Below, piece by piece: positions 1 through 6,901 of a stretch of DNA of 11,751 nt. Origin of the DNA: Chloroflexota bacterium (lineage in GTDB: Bacteria; Chloroflexota; UBA6077; JADZDV01). Made by a program: the position numbers and the translations under genes. Numbering within the stretch: the stretch's first letter is position 1; every line of letters starts with the position of its first letter. The stretch covers positions 1-11,751 of the forward strand of contig JADZDV010000173.1 of NCBI GenBank assembly GCA_020850915.1, read 5' to 3'. Below the pieces are notes generated by a model. It was not told where the DNA came from. It saw nothing but the letters and a program-made list of their open reading frames with translations, and did no database searches.

Positions 1-1676
1 CCCTTTTTCGGCCGCTTGACGATCGGCTCTGGCAGGATGCCGCGCATCGCCTTCCGGAAGATGTGCTTCGGCGTGAGACCGCGCAGCTTCAGGTCCTGGG
101 GTATCGTCGTAACAGACTGCACGACCCGGTGGTTCAGGAGGGGCACTCGGACCTCCAGGGAGCAGGCCATACTGGCACGATCGACTTTGGCCAGGATGTC
201 ACCCTCCAGATACATCTTCATGTCGAGATACAGGAGCTGATTGAGCTGTGCCGCTGCCGAGCAGGCCTGCAGGTGCTGGTGCACGATGCCGAAGGTGTCG
301 TGCTCGCGAAGCTGAGCCCACGGCTCCAGGAGCTGCTGCCGCTCGGCGGGTCCGAACGACCCCAGCCAGAGGTGGTGGCGCACACCGATCGGCACGCCGC
401 GCCCCGAGATGAACCGCTTTGCCCGAAAGTCGAAGCTGATGTTGTCGAACGACGTGGGGAGGCGGGAGATCGCTGGGTTGATGACCTCGCGGCGGATCGG
501 CCCCGGCACGAGCCGCTCGTAGTACTCAACCAGTCGGTGCGCCTGGTGGGTCGGGTAGCCGGCAAACAGCTCGTCCCCGCCGTCGCCAGCCAGGGCGACT
601 TTGACGTAGCCGCGCACGAACTTTGACAGGAAATAGGTCGGGATGAAGGACGAGTCGCCGTTCGGCTCGTCCAGCACATCGGCCAGACGCGGGACAAGAT
701 CCAACAGCTCCTGCGAGCCGAGCATGAGCTCGTGATGGTCCGTGCCGAGGTGCTCAGCGGCCATGCGGGCGTAAGGTGACTCATCGAACGTCCGCTCGTG
801 GAACCCAACGCTGAACGACTGCACACGGGTGCTGCTGGCCCGCACGGCCATCGCCGCGACCGCGCTGGAGTCGATACCGCCGCTCAAGAAGACGCCGACC
901 GGCACGTCACTCACCAGCTCCGTCCTGACCGCCTCGGCCAGGGAGCGACGGATGAGATCGACGTACTCGTCCTCGTTCGTGCGGCCCGTCTCGCTAGCGC
1001 GCAGGTTCGGATCCCAGTAGCGCTCGAGCCGGATCGAACCCCGCTCCAGCGCGAGCGTGTGGCCCGGTGGGAGCTTTTTCACCCCGCTGATGATGGTGCG
1101 CGGTGTGGGGACGTACTCGAAGGTGAGGTACTCGCTCAGCGAGGCGAGGTCGAGCCTCGGCCGGACGGCCGGATGCCTCAGGCAGGTGCGTAGCTCGGAG
1201 GCGAAGACGAGACTCTCGTCGAGCTGGGCGTAGTAGAGCGGCTTGATGCCAACCCGGTCACGAGCGAGCAGGAGGCGCGCCCGCCGACGGTCCCAGATCG
1301 CGAAAGCGAACATACCGTTGAAATACTGGACGCACTCGTCGCCGAACTCTTCGTACGAGTGAAGGACGACTTCGGTGTCGCTAGCGGTCCTAAAGCGATG
1401 TCCACGGCGGAGGAGCGTCTCTCGCAGGTTGGCGAAGTTGTACAGCTCCCCGTTGAAGACAATCCAGGCTGACTCGTCTTCGTTTGAGATCGGTTGGTTG
1501 CCGCCTTCCAGATCGATGATCGCCAGGCGCGTCGCACCGAGCGTGGCGCGAGGATCAGCGTAGGTGGCGGCATCGTCCGGTCCGCGATGGTGCATGCTGG
1601 CCACCATCGCCTGCGCGTCAGCAGGATCCGGCTGGTAGCCCCCTGCCATGCTGACTTCACCGCAGATCCCACACAC
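1..1676 (-). CDS. asnB: Asparagine synthase (glutamine-hydrolysing), AsnB type, 3' end beyond window
   Basis: Makes asparagine from aspartate, ATP and glutamine-derived ammonia in the cytosol. About 558 residues are visible in one unbroken frame. The C-terminus runs off the left edge; the family is usually 600-650 residues, so roughly 50-90 are missing. The start is GTG at 1676-1674, giving MCGICGEV, with Cys2 as the expected N-terminal glutaminase nucleophile. AGAGG lies eight bases upstream, which decides the start. The glutaminase domain shows NGELYN. The synthetase domain shows the PP-loop SGGIDSS at residues 265-271 and GDGGDELF from residue 364, and the visible end reads PEPIVKRPKK, as expected near the C-terminus. 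All key residues look intact. It is divergent from the phosphoglycerate mutase gene. AsnB homologues also occur in surface-polysaccharide or peptide loci that amidate other substrates; the neighbour beyond the left edge is unseen, so that alternative stays open. Confidence 0.95.
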   Translation of the reverse strand, partial: MCGICGEVSMAGGYQPDPADAQAMVASMHHRGPDDAATYADPRATLGATRLAIIDLEGGNQPISNEDESAWIVFNGELYNFANLRETLLRRGHRFRTASDTEVVLHSYEEFGDECVQYFNGMFAFAIWDRRRARLLLARDRVGIKPLYYAQLDESLVFASELRTCLRHPAVRPRLDLASLSEYLTFEYVPTPRTIISGVKKLPPGHTLALERGSIRLERYWDPNLRASETGRTNEDEYVDLIRRSLAEAVRTELVSDVPVGVFLSGGIDSSAVAAMAVRASSTRVQSFSVGFHERTFDESPYARMAAEHLGTDHHELMLGSQELLDLVPRLADVLDEPNGDSSFIPTYFLSKFVRGYVKVALAGDGGDELFAGYPTHQAHRLVEYYERLVPGPIRREVINPAISRLPTSFDNISFDFRAKRFISGRGVPIGVRHHLWLGSFGPAERQQLLEPWAQLREHDTFGIVHQHLQACSAAAQLNQLLYLDMKMYLEGDILAKVDRASMACSLEVRVPLLNHRVVQSVTTIPQDLKLRGLTPKHIFRKAMRGILPEPIVKRPKK

Positions 1677-1684
1677 GCCCTGGT

Positions 1685-1689
1685 CCTCT
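1685..1689 (-). promoter_or_regulatory. Ribosome binding site fixing the GTG start of asnB
   Basis: AGAGG, within a longer purine run GGGAGAGGA, lies eight bases upstream of the GTG at 1676. It supports GTG rather than the ATG nine codons further in, which would remove the catalytic Cys2. Confidence 0.7.
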
Positions 1690-1731
1690 CCCGTTCCCAC
1701 GGCCGTCTGAACGGCGGCTTCAGGACACGGG

Positions 1732-1737
1732 AGTATA
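1732..1737 (-). promoter_or_regulatory. Possible -10 box for asnB, next to a perfect 10-base palindrome
   Basis: Reading the minus strand, TATACT occurs about 56 bases upstream of the asnB start. No good -35 hexamer is visible at 16-18 bases. The would-be spacer begins with the perfect palindrome CCCGCGCGGG (1738-1747), which could be an operator or chance in GC-rich DNA. Tentative. Confidence 0.3.
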
Positions 1738-1779
1738 CCCGCGCGGGCTGCACGTCTCCGCCGCGGCGCTGCCAGGCAC

Positions 1780-1785
1780 TACAAT
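1780..1785 (+). promoter_or_regulatory. Possible -10 box for apgM
   Basis: TACAAT lies 36 bases upstream of the apgM ATG, in the short AT-richer part of the divergent asnB/apgM intergenic region. No convincing -35 hexamer is placed before it, so this rests on the -10 match and position alone. Confidence 0.3.
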
Positions 1786-1821
1786 AACGTTGAAAGCAGC
1801 GAGTGACAGCGGTCGGAGGTC

Positions 1822-3042
1822 ATGGCATTGGTGGCAGTGCCTAGGGAGCTCTTTCATAGCCTGGCTCAGCAGACGCCATCCAGGATCGTGTTGCTGATCT
1901 GCGATGGTCTGGGCGGCCTGCCCAATCCGACGACCGGCCGCACGGAGCTGGAGACGGCCCGTACACCGATTCTCGACGCCCTCGCAAAGCGTTCCGACCT
2001 CGGGTACGCGGAGCTGGTCGGTCTGGGCGTCACGCCAGGCAGCGGTCCGGGCCACCTCTCGATGTTTGGCTACGACCCGCTCCAGTACCAGGTCGGTCGC
2101 GGTGCCCTCTCGGCGGTCGGCATCAACTTCCCAATCCGCCCGGACGACGTCGCGGCGCGCATCAATTTCTGCACCATCGGCGACGACGGCAACCTGGTTG
2201 ATCGACGCGCCGGCCGCATCCCGACCGAGGTCAGTACCATGCTGGCGGCCAAGCTGCAGGAGAAGGCGCGGATCGACGACTGTGAGGTGTTCATTCGGCC
2301 GGAGATGGACTACCGCGGTGTGGCGGTGTTCCGTGGGCCGGGCCTCTCGGACCGAGTGACCGATTCCGACCCGCAGGTCACCGGCGTGCCGCCGCTCGAG
2401 ATGAAGGCCCTCGATCGGGAGTCCCAGCGGACTGCCGTCCTGGCCAACGCGCTGGCAGCCCAGGCGCGGACGATCCTGGCCGACGAGCGGCCGGCAAACG
2501 GCATCCTCTTGCGGGGCTTCGCGAGAACTCCGGCCCTGCCAAGCCTCCAGGAGCAGTTCAAGCTGAACCCCGCGGCGATCGCCGTCTATCCGATGTACCG
2601 AGGCCTGGCGAGCCTGGCCGGCATGAAGCTGCTAGAGACTGGCAAGACGATGGCCGACGAAGTCGAAACGCTCCGCCAGCGCTGGAACGAGCACGACTTC
2701 TTCTTCGTGCACTTCAAGTACACCGACAGCGCGGGGGAGGACGGCGACTTTGCCCGGAAGGTGCGGGTGATCGAGGAGATCGACGGCCTGGTCGGGGAGA
2801 TCGTCAAGCTGGGGCCCGACGTCTTCGCGATGACCGGCGACCACTCCACGCCGGCGATCATGAAGGCGCACAGCTGGCACCCGGTGCCGTTCCTGCTGCA
2901 TTCGAAGTGGTGTCTGCCCGACGACGCCAAGCGCTTCACCGAGCGGAACGCCCGCAAGGGCAGCCTCGGCCGCTTCCACGCCTCGGAGGCGATGGGACTG
3001 ATGATGGCTCACGCACAGAAGCTCCTGAAGTTCGGTGCGTAG
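1822..3042 (+). CDS. apgM: 2,3-bisphosphoglycerate-independent phosphoglycerate mutase, archaeal type
   Basis: Interconverts 3- and 2-phosphoglycerate in glycolysis and gluconeogenesis without the 2,3-bisphosphoglycerate cofactor. The protein has 406 residues, close to the usual ~400 of the archaeal-type branch and much shorter than the ~510 of the classical bacterial GpmI. It shows the alkaline-phosphatase-superfamily metal site: D28 in CDGLGG, the likely phospho-acceptor S74 in PGSGPGH followed by LSMFGYDP, then HFKYTD (297-302), and TGDHSTP (338-344) with H350 and H353 near the C-terminus. GGAGG at 1815-1819 leaves only two bases before the ATG; in-frame TTG at 1828 or GTG at 1831 would give more normal spacing, so the true start may be two or three codons later. 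It stands alone between divergent asnB and the CoA-transferase pair. Some apgM relatives have related phosphatase or mutase activity, but the motif match here is strong. Confidence 0.92.
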   Translation: MALVAVPRELFHSLAQQTPSRIVLLICDGLGGLPNPTTGRTELETARTPILDALAKRSDLGYAELVGLGVTPGSGPGHLSMFGYDPLQYQVGRGALSAVGINFPIRPDDVAARINFCTIGDDGNLVDRRAGRIPTEVSTMLAAKLQEKARIDDCEVFIRPEMDYRGVAVFRGPGLSDRVTDSDPQVTGVPPLEMKALDRESQRTAVLANALAAQARTILADERPANGILLRGFARTPALPSLQEQFKLNPAAIAVYPMYRGLASLAGMKLLETGKTMADEVETLRQRWNEHDFFFVHFKYTDSAGEDGDFARKVRVIEEIDGLVGEIVKLGPDVFAMTGDHSTPAIMKAHSWHPVPFLLHSKWCLPDDAKRFTERNARKGSLGRFHASEAMGLMMAHAQKLLKFGA

Positions 3043-3056
3043 GGTGGGGACCACCC
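3042..3056 (+). terminator. Short hairpin overlapping the apgM stop codon, possible weak terminator
   Basis: GGGTGG (3042-3047) pairs with CCACCC (3051-3056) across a three-base GGA loop and includes the last base of the TAG stop. No T-tract follows, so a factor-independent terminator is not demonstrated. It could instead stabilise the mRNA end. Confidence 0.3.
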
Positions 3057-3247
3057 ACCACACTCCCAGATGGTCCTGAACGAGGATCGGCTAGCAATAA
3101 TGGGCAGAGCCGATACGCCCGGGGAACTGTTCGCAGCGCCGCGAGGCTCCCCCACCGCGCCCCGCCCCCAGGCAGACCTGACTCGCGAGAATGTTCCAAC
3201 GAGGGAGCCCCGCTACGCGGGTGAACCGCCGGCACAGCGCAGAGGCC
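3057..3247 (+). other. Gap between apgM and the CoA-transferase genes
   Basis: About 190 bases with no convincing gene. AATAAT at 3096-3101 could be a -10 box but has no clear -35. A hairpin CCCGC-TAC-GCGGG sits at 3209-3221, 30 bases before the downstream gene. I do not recognise a known riboswitch class. Confidence 0.35.
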
Positions 3248-3250
3248 ATG

Positions 3251-4078
3251 ATGAGTAAGCTCGTCAGCCTCACCGAGGCGCTGGCGGACCTGCCGATCGG
3301 CTCGCGGGTGGGGCTGGGTGGCAACACCCTCCACCGAGCGCCCTGCGCGGCCGTGCACGAGCTGATCCGCCTGGGCAAGCGAGACCTGGAGCTGGTCAAG
3401 ACCGCTGGGGCCTACGACGTGGACGTTCTCTGCGGCACCGGCGTCGCCGGCGCCGTAACGGCCGGCTTCATCGGTTACGAGAGCGTCTTCGGCCTCGCGC
3501 CGTCGTATCGCCACGCTGTCGAGCAGGGTCGCGTACGGGCGGTGGAGCACACCTGCTACAGCGTCATCGCCGGCCTGCGCGCCGCGGCGCAGGGCGTTCC
3601 GTTCATGCCGATGCGCGGTCTGGACGGCTCGGACCTGCCCGAGCTTCGGGGGTTCGCGAAGCTCGCCGACCCGTATGGCGGGGGAGAGGTGTTCGTCATC
3701 CCCGCGCTGCCGCTCGATCTGGCTATCGTCCATGTCCAGGAAGCTGACCAGGACGGCAACGCCCGGGTCAAAGGCTCGCTCTTTGAGGATCTGATCATGA
3801 TCCGGGCAGCGAAGCGGATCGTCCTCACGGCCGAGCGGATCGTGGCGCCAGACGCATTTCTCGCCGAACCGGAGCGCACGACCGTCTCATCCCTCTACGT
3901 GGACGCCGTCGTCGAGACACCACGCGGCGCGTGGCCCACGAGCTGCGACGGCTGCTACCCTGAAGACCGAGCGTACCTGGCAGGGTTCCTGCAAGCGTCA
4001 AAGACCAGCATGGGTCTGTGGCATTTTCTGGCCGCGAACGCGGCGATCGAGCGCCCGCTGGTGACAGCTCAGGACTGA
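3251..4078 (+). CDS. CoA-transferase family I, alpha subunit (glutaconate-CoA-transferase-like)
   Basis: Alpha half of a heteromeric family I CoA-transferase-like enzyme that would handle an acyl-CoA in the cytosol. The 275 residues from MSKLVSLTEALAD show the early Gly-rich segment GLGGN (21-25), a loop GTGVAGAV and the family-typical stretch around E99 leading into AGLRAAAQGVPFMP (107-120), RGLDGSDL and a later segment QEADQDGNA. Length fits the 260-320 seen for such subunits. An in-frame ATG at 3191 exists, but the family start and AGAGG at 3241-3245 favour 3251 (five-base spacing); ATG at 3248 is the alternative. The beta-subunit gene follows five bases after the stop, so the two are surely co-expressed. 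The true substrate cannot be read from sequence. Homologues are annotated as glutaconate or 3-oxoacid CoA-transferase, and the actinobacterial relative IpdA is part of a CoA-thioester ring-cleaving hydrolase. Confidence 0.85.
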   Translation: MSKLVSLTEALADLPIGSRVGLGGNTLHRAPCAAVHELIRLGKRDLELVKTAGAYDVDVLCGTGVAGAVTAGFIGYESVFGLAPSYRHAVEQGRVRAVEHTCYSVIAGLRAAAQGVPFMPMRGLDGSDLPELRGFAKLADPYGGGEVFVIPALPLDLAIVHVQEADQDGNARVKGSLFEDLIMIRAAKRIVLTAERIVAPDAFLAEPERTTVSSLYVDAVVETPRGAWPTSCDGCYPEDRAYLAGFLQASKTSMGLWHFLAANAAIERPLVTAQD

Positions 4079-4083
4079 TAGGC

Positions 4084-4842
4084 ATGGCGCCGCGACAGGC
4101 GGGCACAGCCGAGAAAGCAGAGCATCACCGCCTGGACGTGGCGAGGCAGATGGTTGTCTGTCTCGCGCGCCTGCTGTACAACGGCGAGACGGTCTTCCAC
4201 GGCGTGGCCTCCCCGATCCCGATGGCGGCGGTGCTGGTAGCACGAGCACTGCAAGCGCCCAGGTGTGTGTACCTGACGCTCCCCGGCGGCGTGGACGCCC
4301 AGCCGAGCCGGGTTGTGGACTCAACCGTCTCGCCCAGTGTGCTGGAAGGGGCGCGCTCGATCGTCACACTGGCGGAGATCTTCGATTTATCAGCGCGAGG
4401 GCGCCTGGACGTGGCGTTCCTGAGCGGTGTGCAGATCGACCGCCAGGCGCGCATCAATCTGAGCGTCATCGGCGATCCCGAGCGGCCGACCGTCCGCCTG
4501 CCCGGCGGCGCCGGCAGCGCGGCGCTGATGCCAACGGCGCGGCGGACCCTGCTCTGGCGAACGAAGCACGATCCGCGCACCTTCGTCGAGGCCGTGCCAT
4601 TCTCCACGGCGGCCGGCAATGTCGAGCGCGTCGTGACCCCGCTGTGCGTCTTTCGGCGTGAGGCCGGCGGCCTGGTGGTGGAGACGATCCACTCCAGCAG
4701 CTCGGCGGAAGAGGTGCGGCAGCAGACCGGCTTCGACGCCGGAGTCACGGCTTCCACGCCGCGCACCCCGCCGCCAACCGAGGCGGAGCTAGCAGTGCTG
4801 GAGCAAGTCGATCCAGGGCACACGATCCTCAGCGAGTTCTGA
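4084..4842 (+). CDS. CoA-transferase family I, beta subunit, apparently lacking the catalytic Glu
   Basis: Partner of the preceding alpha subunit; 252 residues from ATG 4084, five bases after the alpha stop, with only a weak ribosome site, consistent with translational coupling. An upstream in-frame ATG at 4018 would overlap the alpha gene and is less likely. Family hallmarks are FHGVASPIPMAAVLVAR (38-54), the conserved SGVQIDRQARINLSVIGD (114-131), LPGGAGSA (139-146), a PTARR segment and a VVTPLCVF strand near the C-terminus. In active family I transferases the segment after the first helix carries the glutamate that forms the enzyme-CoA thioester (ESG- or ENG-like). Here that place reads YLTLPGGV (63-70), with no Glu. 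By known precedent (IpdAB), homologues without this residue act as hydrolases or C-C bond cleaving enzymes. The substitution is assessed by eye, not by alignment. The gene ends only six bases from the convergent SLOG gene. Confidence 0.82.
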   Translation: MAPRQAGTAEKAEHHRLDVARQMVVCLARLLYNGETVFHGVASPIPMAAVLVARALQAPRCVYLTLPGGVDAQPSRVVDSTVSPSVLEGARSIVTLAEIFDLSARGRLDVAFLSGVQIDRQARINLSVIGDPERPTVRLPGGAGSAALMPTARRTLLWRTKHDPRTFVEAVPFSTAAGNVERVVTPLCVFRREAGGLVVETIHSSSSAEEVRQQTGFDAGVTASTPRTPPPTEAELAVLEQVDPGHTILSEF

Positions 4843-4848
4843 GCTCCG

Positions 4849-5349
4849 TCAGAGGCCGCGAGCGCCGGCTGGCGGTATCCAGGCTGAGCGAGTAAACGCC
4901 AGCCGGCGGATCGGAACGCCCATGGCCTGGGCGGCCGCGATCGTCTCGGCAGTGCCGCCGCCTTCCGCGCCTGTCAACACCGCGACCAGAAGGTCTGCCC
5001 GCGTCGCGAGCGCCCGGTTGCGACGGCTATAGCCAGAAAGACCCTCCGTCGCGAAGACGCGTGTCTCGCTGGCGAGAGCGGCCGCTGTGGCAAGTCGCCC
5101 CGCCCAGGGACCGTCCCAGTCGGCGCTGAACGCCTTCAGTGGCAACGGCAGATACAGCGCGAGCGGCCAGCCGGCGCGCAGGGCTGCCTCCGCCGCCCAG
5201 AGGTCGACGCCGCGCTGACCACCGCAAAGACACACCGGCAACACACCCGAGGCCGGCGTCAGCTCTATCACGAGAGCCCCGATCGCCGCCACGACGATCT
5301 CCGGCGCCGCGAACAGCTCCGGACGCTGGCCCGTCCACGCGACGTGCAC
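4849..5349 (-). CDS. SLOG-fold protein (YpsA/LOG-like putative nucleotide-binding protein)
   Basis: The 166-residue protein begins VAWTGQRPEL and carries two glycine-rich signatures of the SLOG (SMF/DprA-LOG) Rossmann-like superfamily: GGQRGVDLWAAE (43-54) and GGGTAETIAAA (130-140), with an RN pair at 110-111 between them. These resemble the nucleotide-ligand site of YpsA/DUF1273-like and LOG proteins, which bind or cleave nucleotide derivatives. No signal peptide or membrane segment is visible, so it is probably cytosolic. The start is GTG at 5349-5347, just 18 bases after the htrA stop on the same strand, so it is likely co-transcribed with the protease. No strong ribosome site is seen. Its 3' end nearly abuts the convergent CoA-transferase beta gene. 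Actual ligand and role are unknown; I assign only the fold, from motifs. Confidence 0.7.
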   Translation of the reverse strand: MHVAWTGQRPELFAAPEIVVAAIGALVIELTPASGVLPVCLCGGQRGVDLWAAEAALRAGWPLALYLPLPLKAFSADWDGPWAGRLATAAALASETRVFATEGLSGYSRRNRALATRADLLVAVLTGAEGGGTAETIAAAQAMGVPIRRLAFTRSAWIPPAGARGL

Positions 5350-5367
5350 GAGTGGGAGCCGATCGGG

Positions 5368-6639
5368 TCAGCGTTGAGGTCGCTCGCCGAGCGTGATCGG
5401 GAACTGCATCGTCTGACCGTCACGCAGAGCGGTCAGCGTGACGGTGTCTCCCGGTGCCTTGCTCGTCTCAAGGTAGACCACCAGGTCCTGCGGTGTCTTG
5501 AGCGGCTGGCCGTCGATAGCCGTCAGAATGTCGCCGCCGGTGGTGATGCTGCGGGTGCGGCTCTGGGCTTGCTGGGTGCCTGGCCTGATCCCAGCGCGCT
5601 GCGCCCCGGAGCCCTGGTCCACCGTACCGACCAGGAGCCCCTCCTTGACCGGCAGCTTCAGCTCGGTCTGCATGGTGGCGGTGATGGCAACCGTCCCCAC
5701 GCCGATGTACGGATGCGGGAACTTGCCATCCTTGATGAGGGCGGGGAAGATCCGCTTCGCATAGCCGATCGACTGTGCGAAGCCGATACCGACATTGCCC
5801 CCCTGACCTCCGATGCCGCTGCTGGGGCTGACGATCAGCGTGTTGACGCCGATCACCTCGCCGCGCCCGTTGAGCAGCGGACCTCCGGAGTTGCCCGGGT
5901 TGATCGAAGCGTCCGTCTGGACCGCCTGGACCAGCAGCCCGCCACCCGGTTCATCCACCACCCGTCGCCGAGCGCTGATAATCCCGGCCGTGACGGTCTG
6001 CTCGAGGCCAAATGGATTGCCGATGGCTATCGCCAGCTCCCCGACCTGGAGCTGAGAGTCGTCGCCGAGCGGTGCGACCCGGATCTTCTCCTTCGGCAGG
6101 TCGACCTTGATCACGGCGAGATCGGCGCGGGGATCGCGACCGCGGAGCTGAGCCGGCATCGTTGTGCCGTCAGCGAGGGTCACTTCGAGGCGCTGCGCGT
6201 CCTCGACGACGTGATTGTTCGTGAGAATGTTGCCGGAGTCGTCGATGAAGAAGCCGGAGCCCGAGCCGCGCGCCTGCGGCGTCGGCTGGTTAAAGAAGTC
6301 CGGGCTGACCTGAATCGAGACGACGTTGACGACGCTCGCACTGACCGCCTGGTAGACCTTTGGAATGACGTCGCCCGCGCCGGACAGCGCCTGGGCAAGG
6401 GCAGGCCGCGCCTGCACGGAGCCGAGCGAAGGCGCCGCCACCGGTGGCGCGGCCGGACTCGCGGGCGCCGCTGGCACGCCCGTGGACGGCGAGGCCGCGG
6501 CGGGCGCCTGCGGCGCCGTTGGGGCGGGCACCGGCGTGAGACCGACGAACGGTCTGACGACCTCGCACCCCGCAACGAGGCTCATCGTAAGAAGCGAGCT
6601 GACCGCGGCGGTGATAACGGTGCGAAGCGTGCTGTACAT
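5368..6639 (-). CDS. HtrA/Deg-family serine protease, lipoprotein-anchored
   Basis: Trypsin-like quality-control protease that degrades misfolded proteins outside the cytoplasmic membrane. The 423 residues start MYSTLRTVIT. A signal peptide ends in the lipobox LVAGC, so C25 should be lipidated. An Ala/Pro-rich linker (about 35-75) leads to the protease domain with the full catalytic triad: H143 in TNNHVV, D173 in RADLAVIKVD and S251 in GNSGGPLL. One PDZ domain spans about 310-418, with the usual GGDILTAIDGQPL loop preceded by a polar insert (about 353-368). AGGGAG eight bases upstream supports ATG 6639. A longer in-frame start at 6714 adds 25 Cys-rich residues that would spoil the signal peptide, so I reject it. 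Most HtrA proteins are released to the periplasm or anchored by a transmembrane helix, so the lipoprotein form is a variation. The SLOG gene follows after 18 bases. Confidence 0.93.
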   Translation of the reverse strand: MYSTLRTVITAAVSSLLTMSLVAGCEVVRPFVGLTPVPAPTAPQAPAAASPSTGVPAAPASPAAPPVAAPSLGSVQARPALAQALSGAGDVIPKVYQAVSASVVNVVSIQVSPDFFNQPTPQARGSGSGFFIDDSGNILTNNHVVEDAQRLEVTLADGTTMPAQLRGRDPRADLAVIKVDLPKEKIRVAPLGDDSQLQVGELAIAIGNPFGLEQTVTAGIISARRRVVDEPGGGLLVQAVQTDASINPGNSGGPLLNGRGEVIGVNTLIVSPSSGIGGQGGNVGIGFAQSIGYAKRIFPALIKDGKFPHPYIGVGTVAITATMQTELKLPVKEGLLVGTVDQGSGAQRAGIRPGTQQAQSRTRSITTGGDILTAIDGQPLKTPQDLVVYLETSKAPGDTVTLTALRDGQTMQFPITLGERPQR

Positions 6640-6647
6640 GGTCCGAA

Positions 6648-6653
6648 CTCCCT
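6648..6653 (-). promoter_or_regulatory. Ribosome binding site deciding the htrA start
   Basis: AGGGAG on the minus strand, eight bases from ATG 6639. It selects the start that gives a clean lipoprotein signal peptide over the upstream in-frame ATG at 6714. Confidence 0.7.
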
Positions 6654-6765
6654 GGGACGTATGGGGGCAGTGACATCGCGACTGTTCTTCGCATGTTGAG
6701 CATCGGAGCGTCAAGCCCGCGATCCTCCCAGTGGGTGCGAACTGGCGCTGCGCGCTCCGCTGCCG

Positions 6766-6795
6766 TTGACCGCCGCGAAGCCAGAACGGTAGAAT
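6766..6795 (+). promoter_or_regulatory. Sigma-70-type promoter for tRNA-Gly
   Basis: TTGACC (6766-6771) and TAGAAT (6790-6795) are separated by 18 bases. Transcription would begin a few bases before the tRNA at 6806, leaving a very short leader. This is the best-formed promoter in the window. Confidence 0.65.
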
Positions 6796-6805
6796 CGGAG
6801 CTATC

Positions 6806-6878
6806 GCGGGAGTAGCTCAGCTGGCAGAGCGCTTGCTTCCCAAGCAAGATGTCGCGGGTTCGAATCCCGTCTCCCGCT
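6806..6878 (+). tRNA. tRNA-Gly, anticodon CCC
   Basis: A complete 73-base cloverleaf. The acceptor stem GCGGGAG pairs with CTCCCGC. The D-arm is GCTC/GAGC. The anticodon stem CTTGC/GCAAG encloses the loop TTCCCAA with anticodon CCC at 6839-6841, reading GGG. The T-arm is GCGGG-TTCGAAT-CCCGT with one G-U closing pair. The discriminator base is T73, as expected for bacterial tRNA-Gly. The terminal CCA is not fully encoded (TCCG follows the acceptor stem), so CCA would be added enzymatically. Confidence 0.96.
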
Positions 6879-6901
6879 CCGAGCGTGTTCAGCTCTCTTT
6901 G

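Noticed and set aside
218..826. A 202-codon minus-strand open frame
   Set aside because: Out of frame with asnB, whose correct frame carries GDGGDELF and SGGIDSS through this same stretch; Ser/Arg-rich translation.
5344..6699. A 451-codon plus-strand open frame covering nearly the whole htrA gene
   Set aside because: It is antisense to a gene with an intact catalytic triad and lipobox. Its translation is Arg/Asp/Gly-rich without domains, as expected from a third-position GC shadow.
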